A DNA stretch of 64,000 nt from UBA1765 sp045615885 (GTDB lineage Bacteria; Fibrobacterota; Fibrobacteria; Fibrobacterales; Fibrobacteraceae): NCBI GenBank assembly GCA_045615885.1, contig JAZLFR010000010.1, positions 37,824-101,823 of the forward strand. The letters run 5' to 3'. The position numbers and the translations under genes were made by a program. Below are positions 24,213 through 31,178 of the stretch, in pieces. The notes under the pieces were generated by a model. It did no database searches, was not told the DNA's origin, and saw only the letters and a list, made by a program, of their open reading frames with translations. Position 1 is the first letter of the stretch. Each line of letters opens with the position of its first letter.

Positions 24213-25162
24213 TTTGCCCCCTTATTTTCTAAATAGGGACGGATGTAGGTGGCGACAAATTTTGCCAGTTTTACAGGAACCGCATTCCCAATTTGTTTAT
24301 ACTTAGCGGTTAAATCTCCATAAAATTCCATATCTTGCGGAAAAGTCTGTATGGCAGCCGCTTCCTTATAGCTCAATCGACGGGTTTTCTTTTCATCTCC
24401 AAATTTCCATAAGTCCTTGTCTAGTTTTTCCATATCAGGAGAACTGGGGTGAAGGGCCACCTGTTTTGCCATGGCAGGTACTGTAAATGAAACATCATCC
24501 CAACCCCTCTTACGGTTTCTAGACATAAAGCGGGACGAATATGGAGCCATACATATTTCATCCTTCTTTGCCACAGGAAAGTTTCCTATAGCATCTCTAA
24601 GAGTCATTGTCTCGCCGTTAGTTTCGGGTAGGGAAAATTTCTTTATTTTTAAATCTTTTCTAAAACCGGTAATAATTACACGTTCACGATCTTGTGGTAC
24701 ACCAAAATTTTTTGCATTGACCAATTTGTAAAATATGTCATATCCGCACTTCCCGAAATCAGCAACAATGGCTTTAATGATTTCTCCGTCACCCATTGTG
24801 AGAAGACCTTTAACATTTTCACCAATAAACGCTAAAGGTTGATTTTGCTTGACAAGCTTTACATAGTGTTTGTACAGAACATTACGCGAATCGTCTATTT
24901 TACGAGGTCCGCTCAAACTAAATCCCTGGCAAGGGAAACCGCCAAGCATAATGTCTGTTTGAGGAATCTTTGAAAAGTCTACCTTCGCAATATCACCGCA
25001 AATAACTTCAGCAGTCTTATTCCACTTTTTAAATGTTTCACAGGCACTTGGTTCAAAGTCATTGGCCCAAACAGTTTTAAAACCAGCCTGATCAAAGCCC
25101 ATGTCTAAACCACCAGCTCCGCAAAACAGACTAGTTGCGGTAAAAATTCTTTTTTCAGTCAC
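24209..25162 (-). CDS. DNA (cytosine-5) methyltransferase
   Basis: 317 residues with the ordered C5-methyltransferase motifs: I (SLFCGAGGLDMGF, SAM binding), IV (GGFPCQGFSLSG, catalytic Cys78), VI (GENVKGL, Glu115), VIII (QDRERVIITGFR), a short target-recognition region with FMSRNRKRGWDDVSFTV, IX (RRLSYKEAAAIQTFP) and X (KQIGNAVPVKLA). The recognition region resembles that of M.HaeIII, in line with the HaeIII-like partner downstream. Protects host DNA from the endonuclease. Its leader holds a large hairpin and a minus-strand terminator-like structure. Confidence 0.93.
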   Translation of the reverse strand: MTEKRIFTATSLFCGAGGLDMGFDQAGFKTVWANDFEPSACETFKKWNKTAEVICGDIAKVDFSKIPQTDIMLGGFPCQGFSLSGPRKIDDSRNVLYKHYVKLVKQNQPLAFIGENVKGLLTMGDGEIIKAIVADFGKCGYDIFYKLVNAKNFGVPQDRERVIITGFRKDLKIKKFSLPETNGETMTLRDAIGNFPVAKKDEICMAPYSSRFMSRNRKRGWDDVSFTVPAMAKQVALHPSSPDMEKLDKDLWKFGDEKKTRRLSYKEAAAIQTFPQDMEFYGDLTAKYKQIGNAVPVKLAKFVATYIRPYLENKGAK

Positions 25163-25164
25163 AC

Positions 25165-25213
25165 GCGCTCCGGGTTAAAGGTTGAACCAGAGTTCAGCCC
25201 TTTGTTCGGAGCG
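25165..25213 (-). promoter_or_regulatory. Large imperfect hairpin just upstream of the methyltransferase start
   Basis: Outer arms CGCTCCG (25166-25172) and CGGAGCG (25207-25213) enclose an inner stem AAAGGTTGAAC / AGTTCAGCCCTTT. On the minus strand it begins 3 bases before the ATG, so it would sequester the ribosome binding site in the mRNA. Confidence 0.55.
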
Positions 25214-25245
25214 ATGTTCCTAGCCCGTTTTTGCGGTGGCACCTG

Positions 25246-25286
25246 AGCAAAACAAAAAAGGCGAGGAGCATTGCTGCTTCTCGCCG
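25246..25286 (-). terminator. Rho-independent terminator (minus strand) upstream of the methyltransferase
   Basis: On the minus strand GGCGAGAAGCA, loop, TGCTCCTCGCC is followed by TTTTTTGTTTTG. It sits about 85 bases upstream of the methyltransferase gene and would stop transcripts coming from 25300-25900, or act as an attenuator. Confidence 0.75.
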
Positions 25287-25483
25287 AAAGTCGCGACATT
25301 CTACAAATGCAAAAACAAAACCCGATAGCAAAAACCGGCGCGGCCTATCAATGGTGCCATGCCTAATTTTACTATACGCCAAAAACGCCTTGGCGCAATT
25401 GCACAAAAGCAACGGAATGACCGCTGGGTACATTCCGCCCAGGGTACAATGCGCCCACGACATCAGTAGGCTTTCGAGATTTG

Positions 25484-25541
25484 TCTTATTCTTGGTTCTA
25501 GAAATTGTCGAAGTTTCAGATAACGAACAAGAGCAAAACTC
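25484..25541. repeat. 58-bp direct repeat, copy 1
   Basis: Shares GTCGAAGTTTCAGATA and GAACAAGAGCAAAACTC with the copy at 25764-25820; most of the 58 positions agree, with one base gap. Followed by an inverted repeat that pairs with its GAGCAAAA end. Confidence 0.85.
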
Positions 25542-25763
25542 ATTAAGAATTTTGCTCGTTCAACATTACCTAACCACGATTTAAAAGAAAGAGGGCGGAG
25601 GGGTTAATGCATTTACTTATCTGAGGCCTTCGACTGCCTGAACCAATAAATACAGAAACCCACGCCCCATAAAGGCCGCTTTGCGAATACGTATCCAAAA
25701 TGTTGAATATGCACATTGCAAAACGTTGCCGACAAGATTGAATTGCCTGCAGACGTGAGTCCG

Positions 25764-25820
25764 TCTCATTCCTGGTTCAGAAAGGGTCGAAGTTTCAGAT
25801 ACGGAACAAGAGCAAAACTC
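25764..25820. repeat. 58-bp direct repeat, copy 2
   Basis: Second copy, 280 bp from the first and in the same orientation. It lacks the downstream inverted repeat. Confidence 0.85.
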
Positions 25821-25941
25821 TCTATTTTTCTTGAATATAGAATTAAAATAATATCCGTGCAACTGAATTTGCGCAGATTTGATTCAGAATCTCTAACATT
25901 TTAAGCAAAGAGCACATTCCCATAAACTTTCAAATCCCCGC

Positions 25942-25969
25942 TTGCCTTTTTCAAAAAATAGTTCATAAT
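25942..25969 (+). promoter_or_regulatory. Duplicated promoter module, copy 1
   Basis: -35 TTGCCT, 16-bp spacer, -10 CATAAT inside a conserved block (CATAAACTTTCAA, CTTGCCTTTTTCAAAAAATA, GTTCATAATGA) that recurs at 29150-29205 and, in part, at 27808-27836. It drives the gene at 26002. Confidence 0.65.
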
Positions 25970-26001
25970 GACTTTTGTGTCTTAACCAAGGAAAGGGTTT
26001 T

Positions 26002-26628
26002 ATGGAACAGACTTTAATCACTCTCCCGACAATGAAACAGGTTATCGCTTTCTTTGGATGGGGCGAGAGCCTGCTTGCGCTTTCTGGCGTTAGCCTGGTT
26101 TTGGCGTTGTGCGCGGTGTTCTTTTTGGTTGTTGTGGGCTTTTTTATGAACCTGGCCGAAAAAGCGGAACTCAGCATTCTTCGCAAAAGTTTCGGCTGGT
26201 CGTTTGCATCGTTTTTCCATAATCGGCTTACGTTCCCCGGGCTTGTTATGCATGAGTGTGCGCACGCCGCGTTTGCGATGATTACCGGTTCAAAGGTTAC
26301 GGAAATCAGCGTCTTTGACGATGGAAGGGAATCGATTGGGCATATTCAACATATTCTTCGTGGGCCAAAATTTTGGCGTGCTGTTCAGAGTACGCTTGTG
26401 AGCTGCGCCCCGACTGCTGTTGGACTGTGGCTTGGCGCGTTTATGCTCAAGTGGATTTTGTACGGGAACTTGCCGCTTTGGGGCGATGCCATTCTCTGGT
26501 ATTTGGAAGTGTGCATTCTAAACCATATCAGCATGAGCAGCGTAGATCTAGGCTATTATATTTCTAGCGTGTGGGTTTTTATTTTGCCTTTCTTCGGCTT
26601 GTTTTTGACGCTCGGCCTGCTTGCGTAA
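26002..26628 (+). CDS. Membrane protein with HExxH motif (putative metalloprotease)
   Basis: 208 residues from MEQTLITLPTMKQVIAFFGW. Membrane segments near 25-50, 125-150, 155-175 and at the C-terminus. The central part has FPGLVMHECAHAAFAMITG, an HExxH zinc-binding motif (HECAH) followed by an Ala/Gly-rich helix, as in membrane-embedded metalloproteases. No family name can be assigned. Two decayed relatives lie at 27866 and 30694, both lacking the HECAH part. ATG 26002 is chosen because the paralogues start at the same point and AAGG precedes it; the in-frame ATG at 25975 is less likely. A terminator follows. Confidence 0.65.
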   Translation: MEQTLITLPTMKQVIAFFGWGESLLALSGVSLVLALCAVFFLVVVGFFMNLAEKAELSILRKSFGWSFASFFHNRLTFPGLVMHECAHAAFAMITGSKVTEISVFDDGRESIGHIQHILRGPKFWRAVQSTLVSCAPTAVGLWLGAFMLKWILYGNLPLWGDAILWYLEVCILNHISMSSVDLGYYISSVWVFILPFFGLFLTLGLLA

Positions 26629-26678
26629 TTTTTTATAATAGCTTCTTGTTTTTTGTTGTTTTTATGATATTTTATGTA

Positions 26679-26707
26679 GCAGGCGCCCCTTTCGGGGCGC
26701 CTGCTTT
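26679..26707. terminator. Bidirectional terminator
   Basis: GCAGGCGCCCC, loop TTTC, GGGGCGCCTGC, then TTTATT. It separates the convergent genes at 26002 and 26723. Confidence 0.88.
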
Positions 26708-26722
26708 ATTAAGGGTAGTTGG

Positions 26723-27670
26723 TTACTTTTTCAATGCGAGAATATCTGCTTCGGTCAGACCGGAATATTCGCAAATCTTGCTGATCGGCTCATTTTTCTC
26801 GAGCATTCTGAGAGCAACTTTTTGCAAGCTGTTCAATCCAGCTTCTGCAAGCCTAGTCATGATTTCTGCTTTCGTTACCATATCTTCTGCCACCTTTTCA
26901 ATAAGTTCTGCAGGCGTGTTTGTCGTTTTCAGGCGTGCATACGCGTCCAAAATCACGCTTTCGTTCGACTCGGGTTCCTCGGTCGCATTTGCGGCATTGG
27001 CGAACAAAGCCAGCCATTCCTTTTCGGGGGTATCCAAAACGGTCTCGTGAAAACGCGTCAGATCAATGACAATATACTTATTTTTATCGTAAACGGCACT
27101 GGCATTTGCATTGCCAATGTCAGATTGGCGATAGAGTGCGAGTTCTTCACGATAATTGTTGCAGAACGAGACTCCGAAATTGCAAATCCAGATGGAATAG
27201 GCCCTCGGCATTTCGTAAAGGCGTGAGTCATGTTTCAATTTGATTGTAATTTCTTTGTCCGGATGTTTTTTCAATTCTTCGTTGAATTCCTTTTCGCGTG
27301 CTGCATCAAAATCAATCTTTGAGTTGATCGCAAGCTGCGCCGCATAGAGAACGACGCGATCCAAGAAATAGGAGTGCCATGCACGCTGCATCTCCAGATC
27401 AATATACTTACCGGAATTCAGCCTTGCGTGCAGGTCGTAGCGAACCTGCTCGCTGCCGATTTTTGAGGTGAGTTTCACGGAACTTTTCAAGCGTTTCTCG
27501 ATTGCGACAATCTTTTCACCGTTTTGCAAGTGCAAGATAGAGTTCAAGAAGTGAATGAGAGTTTCGTCAACGGAAAAGATTTCCTTGAAGACGCTGTCGT
27601 ATGTCGGGTCGAGAAATGTTCTTTTCTTGATTTCCTCGATTTGGTTTTCAATTTGTTCTCTTGTAGCCAT
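26723..27670 (-). CDS. Rpn-family PD-(D/E)XK nuclease (recombination-promoting / transposase-like)
   Basis: 315 residues. DPTYDSVFKEIFSVDETLIHFLNSIL at the start, then VRYDLHARLNSGKYIDLEMQ with the D ... ExQ nuclease core (about 78-95) and the YAAQLAINSK helix, all typical of the Rpn / PDDEXK_2 family. These proteins are often annotated as transposases and promote recombination in E. coli. The C-terminus carries a short helical segment (LRMLEKNEPISKICEYSG) common in this family. Single gene in an accessory region, convergent with the HECAH gene. Confidence 0.87.
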   Translation of the reverse strand: MATREQIENQIEEIKKRTFLDPTYDSVFKEIFSVDETLIHFLNSILHLQNGEKIVAIEKRLKSSVKLTSKIGSEQVRYDLHARLNSGKYIDLEMQRAWHSYFLDRVVLYAAQLAINSKIDFDAAREKEFNEELKKHPDKEITIKLKHDSRLYEMPRAYSIWICNFGVSFCNNYREELALYRQSDIGNANASAVYDKNKYIVIDLTRFHETVLDTPEKEWLALFANAANATEEPESNESVILDAYARLKTTNTPAELIEKVAEDMVTKAEIMTRLAEAGLNSLQKVALRMLEKNEPISKICEYSGLTEADILALKK

Positions 27671-27807
27671 TCAGCATTTCTCGCGGGGACGCTCCCGCAT
27701 TAGCAAAAGTGAAAATGCCCACTTTCGTTAATATAAAACGCTTTTTCGGGGATTTTAGGAACTGAAATCCTATTTTTTTTCAAATTTTACAAAATTTACG
27801 AAAAATC

Positions 27808-27836
27808 TTGCCTTTTTCAAAAAAAGAGTCCATAAT
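27808..27836 (+). promoter_or_regulatory. Duplicated promoter module, copy 2
   Basis: -35 TTGCCT, 17-bp spacer, -10 CATAAT in the same sequence context (CTTGCCTTTTTCAAAAAA) as copies 1 and 3. Upstream of the broken HECAH-family relative. Confidence 0.62.
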
Positions 27837-27865
27837 GTTTTTGGGTACCTTAACCAAGGATGTTT

Positions 27866-28010
27866 ATGGAAAAGCCATTGATTTATTTACCGGTAAAAGA
27901 AGTTTCAGCTTTCTTTGGCTGGGGCGATGGCGCGCTTGCGCTGGTTGGCGTGAGTGCCGTTCTGGGCAGAAGCCGTTATCTTTAATCATTTTTGTGTTGG
28001 GGTTGATTGC
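27866..28010 (+). pseudogene. Remnant of the HECAH-family membrane gene (internal deletion)
   Basis: The first 33 or so codons (MEKPLIYLPVKEVSAFFGWG) match the start of the genes at 26002 and 30694. At GVSA the frame joins a sequence encoding PFWAEAVIFNHF, the counterpart of LPFWVQAILWYF near the end of the 30694 protein, but in another frame, so the protein stops at 27985. An internal deletion joining two short GCCG(TTCTGG)-like sites would explain it. Upstream sequence CTTAACCAAGGATGTTTATGG is shared with the 30694 copy. Confidence 0.75.
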
Positions 28011-28613
28011 GTGAGATTTATATATAAAGTATCGGCTACGTTTTTTACGGATGCATCTCGTAGCAAAACTTTTGACAGTGATATTGCCTATTGGGAGTCT
28101 TATGAGGCTGCACAAAAGAGTCTCTTGGAATGGGCGCATAAGGATTTGCACTATGAAGTGTATTGCTTCAGCATTTTGAAACAGCCACTTGCAGATGATG
28201 CTGAATTTCATTGCATGACGGAGCAATTTCTATATACTCCTAAAGGGGAACTGTGGAGTCATGAATTTGGAATGGTTGAACGCCGAGTTTTAGCTTCTAG
28301 GGAACATAATTTCTGTGTATATGTGTACCCGGACCAAAGTGATAAAAATCACCAGTACTTTAAAATTTTTGATAATGAACATGCGCTGTTGAGTTCACGT
28401 TGTGCTCTTGTTATGCTTTCTTCGGCGGAATATGGAATTTGTAAGTCGTACGGGAAAAGCCCCTGGTTCTTGACTAAAGAAGAAAAAGAAATTCTGTATA
28501 GCTTTTTAAAAGCAAATGATGAAGCTTGTTATAAAAAGATTTGCCGGGCTTACTGCGAAGAACAGGATCTTTTGCTGACCGAAAGGCTAATGCCCGATTA
28601 TAGGTTGCTATGA
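28011..28613 (+). CDS. Uncharacterised protein
   Basis: 200 residues from GTG 28011 (MRFIYKVSATFFTDASRSKT); an in-frame ATG at 27954 lies inside the upstream remnant and would add a vestigial membrane segment. No signal peptide or membrane helix. Rich in aromatic residues (FCVYVYPDQS, YGKSPWFLTKEE). Family not recognised. The stop overlaps the ATG of the next gene by 4 bp, so the two are likely co-translated, and its transcription may come from the promoter module at 27808. Confidence 0.6.
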   Translation: MRFIYKVSATFFTDASRSKTFDSDIAYWESYEAAQKSLLEWAHKDLHYEVYCFSILKQPLADDAEFHCMTEQFLYTPKGELWSHEFGMVERRVLASREHNFCVYVYPDQSDKNHQYFKIFDNEHALLSSRCALVMLSSAEYGICKSYGKSPWFLTKEEKEILYSFLKANDEACYKKICRAYCEEQDLLLTERLMPDYRLL

Positions 28614-28960
28614 AAACTTATACACTAGAAGAATTGCATGAACGGCGCAACACCCTAAACGCTTCATTTTGCTGGTCTAATGAGAATGTTCAAAAAATTT
28701 TGATTTTGAACGATAGGCTGTATTCGTTAATGCACGAATTGCGAAGTGTTCTTTGCAAAATGGAAAATGATTTTGAAGAACAGATTGCGTTGGGCAAAAA
28801 TTATTATAAAGATTATACTTTAGAAGGCGAGATTTCTTATAATGGAGAATTGCCTGGTTGCAACATGATTTTGGTGCGCTCTCTTGAAACATGCTATGCA
28901 AGTTTTAGTTGGAAACTGACATTGCCACTAGATGAAGATTCTCTTTTTAGAGAGCTTTAA
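28610..28960 (+). CDS. Uncharacterised helical protein, N-terminal part
   Basis: 116 residues, starting MKTYTLEELHERRNTLNASF, with a coiled-coil-like region (ILILNDRLYSLMHELRSVLC) and a beta segment (YTLEGEISYNGELPG). The frame stops soon after LPLDEDSLF. A second frame that begins inside this end continues with what reads like the natural C-terminal half, so this is probably the front part of a frameshifted gene. Function unknown. Confidence 0.55.
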   Translation: MKTYTLEELHERRNTLNASFCWSNENVQKILILNDRLYSLMHELRSVLCKMENDFEEQIALGKNYYKDYTLEGEISYNGELPGCNMILVRSLETCYASFSWKLTLPLDEDSLFREL

Positions 28961-29114
28961 TTGGAATATAGGTGTTTTTGGTCGTCCTGAATTTCATGAA
29001 AAGTATATTTGCTATTTGATGCATGATATGTTTCATGCCGGCCCCTATGCATTGCAAGACATGTGCAATATGGATCCTGAAAAATTTGATTATAGTATAA
29101 AGGTTTATCTGTAA
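28932..29114 (+). pseudogene. Probable C-terminal half of the 28610 gene after a frameshift
   Basis: The frame reads NWNIGVFGRPEFHEKYICYL, MHDMFHAGPYALQDM and ends FDYSIKVYL. It overlaps the 28610 frame by 29 bp and has no ribosome binding site of its own. A single one-base change near 28940-28958 (CTCTTTTTAGAG has a run of five T) would fuse both into one protein of about 168 residues. Confidence 0.55.
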
Positions 29115-29173
29115 AGCCTATCTAAGAAGTTTTCCTTCACGCTGTTTTTTTTCATAAACTTTCAATTCCCTTC

Positions 29174-29201
29174 TTGCCTTTTTCAAAAAATAGTTCATAA
29201 T
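29174..29201 (+). promoter_or_regulatory. Duplicated promoter module, copy 3 (rmuC)
   Basis: -35 TTGCCT, 16-bp spacer, -10 CATAAT, embedded in CATAAACTTTCAA and CTTGCCTTTTTCAAAAAATA just as in copy 1. It should drive rmuC and the 30694 gene behind it. Confidence 0.65.
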
Positions 29202-29256
29202 GATTTTTGAGCCTCAACCAGATAAGGTCAATAAGGCAATAACATAGGAGAATGAA

Positions 29257-30681
29257 ATGGAATTTGTGATCGCCGTCATCGCGTTTGTGGCAGGGCTTGG
29301 CATAGCCTTTGTTGTTGCGTTCAAGCTTGCGTCCAAGAAAGTTCCGGCGCAGGATTCTGGCGTGGCCGAAGCCATGATTCGACTTCAGGTCGATAAAGAA
29401 CATGTTGAAAAGGAATGTGCTTCCCTTCGGGAGGCAATGCGGCGGGCGGAACAGGAAAATGCGCGCCTTCAAAACGACTGTGCAGGAACCAGGGCGGAAC
29501 TGCGCGCTTCCCAGGAATCCCTTCGCGTTCACAGGGAACATGCAGAAAAGGAAAGCGCCGCCCGTGCGGAACGAGAAACACAGGAGCGCGCCGAGCGCGA
29601 AGCTTTGCATAGGCAGCAGCTTGAAGAACTCAAAGGCCAGTTTGCAGAACAGTTGAAGGCTGCTGAATCCCAGTTTGAACTGGTCTCGAAGCGCCTTGTG
29701 GAAGAGCAGTCCGGCAAGATGAAGGCCGAAAGCGCAGAACAGATTGGCAAGGTTACCGAAAACCTGTGCAAGGAACTGTTCAGCATGCGCGAACTGGTCG
29801 GCAAGTCGAAGGAAAGTAACGATAAAAATATTGCTGAACTGAATGGTGCTCTCAAGACGGTTCTTGAACAGTCTTCCCAGATTGGCAAAGATGCGAAAAA
29901 CCTGGCCGAAGCCCTCAAGAGCCGTGGCAAGGTTCAGGGTGACTGGGGCGAACAGGTGCTGTCTGACATTCTTTCTGAAAGCGGCCTGATTCGCGACAAG
30001 GAGTTCTTTACCCAAAAGACTTATACAGGCGAAAGAGGAGAGTTGCTCCGCCCCGATGTTGTGGTGGAATGCTTTGGCGATACCCGGATCATTGTAGATT
30101 CCAAGGTGTCACTCACGGCCTACACCGAATACATCAACGCCGTGGAGGATGCCGACCGTGAACGATTCAGCAAGGAAAATCTGGATAGTGTCAGGAAGCA
30201 TGTTGACGAACTGGCAGAAAAGAACTATTCCAAGGTGGTGAAGGGGGCGATTCCCTATGTGCTTATGTTCGTTCCGAACGAAGGCAGTTACATTCTTGCC
30301 ATGAACCGCGATCCGGCAATCGGCCAGTATGCCTACAAGAAGGGCGTCATCATTATCAATCCGACAAACTTGATGTTGGCCCTGAGTCTGATTCTGCAGA
30401 CCTGGAAGAATGTGCGCCAGGAAGAAAACTGTGCAAAGATCGTTACGGCTGCAGAAGCGCTTTACGAAAAGTTTTGCGGCTTTACGGATACCTTCGTGAA
30501 GGTCGGAGCCCAGTTGCAGACTGCTCAAAGATCCTATGATGCTGCCGTGGGCCAGCTAAAAGATGGACGTGGGAGCGTGTCTAGCCGTTTTGAGGGGTTG
30601 CGCCAGCTGGGGCTGAGCACCACCAAGGTGATTAACGAGAAAGTGTCCACCCAGGTGTGCTTTACTTCCGAAGATTCTTAA
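29257..30681 (+). CDS. rmuC: DNA recombination protein RmuC
   Basis: 474 residues. N-terminal membrane anchor (EFVIAVIAFVAGLGIAFVVA), a long Glu/Arg/Ala-rich coiled coil (about 35-170), and the conserved RmuC nuclease-like domain from GKVQGDWGEQVLSDIL through RPDVVVECFGDTRIIVDSKV to NLMLALSLILQTWK. The DxxV ... DSKV pattern suggests a PD-(D/E)XK-type fold. RmuC limits inversions at short inverted repeats in E. coli. It sits next to decaying duplicated genes, a setting where rearrangement is evident. Confidence 0.94.
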   Translation: MEFVIAVIAFVAGLGIAFVVAFKLASKKVPAQDSGVAEAMIRLQVDKEHVEKECASLREAMRRAEQENARLQNDCAGTRAELRASQESLRVHREHAEKESAARAERETQERAEREALHRQQLEELKGQFAEQLKAAESQFELVSKRLVEEQSGKMKAESAEQIGKVTENLCKELFSMRELVGKSKESNDKNIAELNGALKTVLEQSSQIGKDAKNLAEALKSRGKVQGDWGEQVLSDILSESGLIRDKEFFTQKTYTGERGELLRPDVVVECFGDTRIIVDSKVSLTAYTEYINAVEDADRERFSKENLDSVRKHVDELAEKNYSKVVKGAIPYVLMFVPNEGSYILAMNRDPAIGQYAYKKGVIIINPTNLMLALSLILQTWKNVRQEENCAKIVTAAEALYEKFCGFTDTFVKVGAQLQTAQRSYDAAVGQLKDGRGSVSSRFEGLRQLGLSTTKVINEKVSTQVCFTSEDS

Positions 30682-30693
30682 CCAAGGATGTTT

Positions 30694-31116
30694 ATGGGAA
30701 AGTCGTTGATTTATTTGCCGATAAAGGAAATTTCTGCCTTCCTTGGCTGGGGCGATGGCACGCTTGCTTTGGTTGGCGTGAGTGCTGCTTTGGCTCTCGT
30801 TTTTTTGCTGTTCTTTTTTCTAGTTGGAATTCTTAGTGCCCTTTGGGAAAGTTTTGACCTTTGGATTCATGGTAAGCAAAAAAGATGGCTTACTATTTTG
30901 TTTGGTTGCGTATCGATTGTTTGTGGGATTGGCCTAAGTACACTTATGTTCGGGTGGCTCTTATATGAAAATTTGCCGTTCTGGGTGCAGGCAATCCTCT
31001 GGTATTTTGAAGTTACCATTTGGAATTACTTCGCGAAATTTGCTCGTCGTCTTAATGCCTGGGTGATTTTTTTACTGCTGCCTTGCGTTATCTTTATGTT
31101 GGGTTCGGTTGTATGA
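30694..31116 (+). CDS. Short relative of the HECAH membrane protein, lacking the metal motif
   Basis: 140 residues from ATG 30694 (MGKSLIYLPIKEISAFLGWG; AAGGA precedes). The N-terminal 50 and C-terminal 60 residues align with the protein at 26002 (for example LYENLPFWVQAILWYFEV against LYGNLPLWGDAILWYLEV), but the central HECAHA region is missing. Three to four membrane helices remain. It follows rmuC by 12 bp. Probably a non-catalytic derivative produced by internal deletion; whether it is functional is unclear. Confidence 0.6.
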   Translation: MGKSLIYLPIKEISAFLGWGDGTLALVGVSAALALVFLLFFFLVGILSALWESFDLWIHGKQKRWLTILFGCVSIVCGIGLSTLMFGWLLYENLPFWVQAILWYFEVTIWNYFAKFARRLNAWVIFLLLPCVIFMLGSVV

Positions 31117-31130
31117 AGATGTGCTAAAAA

Positions 31131-31165
31131 CAAAGGCTCGTTCGCTTTAAGCGGACGAGCCTTTT
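31131..31165. terminator. Bidirectional terminator
   Basis: AAAGGCTCGTTCGC, loop TTTAA, GCGGACGAGCCTTTT between the 30694 gene and the convergent helicase gene. Confidence 0.9.
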
Positions 31166-31178
31166 GCTTTCCAGTTTT

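Larger units (their letters stand above)
25287..25941. other. Gene-poor intergenic segment with repeats
   Basis: No frame here has a convincing protein. Visible structure is limited to the direct repeats at 25484 and 25764, a hairpin GAGCAAAA ... TTTTGCTC at 25531-25557, and the minus-strand terminator just to the left. A structured RNA transcribed on the minus strand and ending at that terminator is possible, but I recognise no known family. Confidence 0.4.

Noticed and set aside
25165..25213. tRNA-like fold at the methyltransferase leader
   Set aside because: It is a single long hairpin without a T-loop (GTTCGA) or anticodon arm.
25194..25463. 89-residue minus-strand frame upstream of the methyltransferase
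   Set aside because: It runs through the terminator hairpin and part of the leader hairpin and has no recognised motif.
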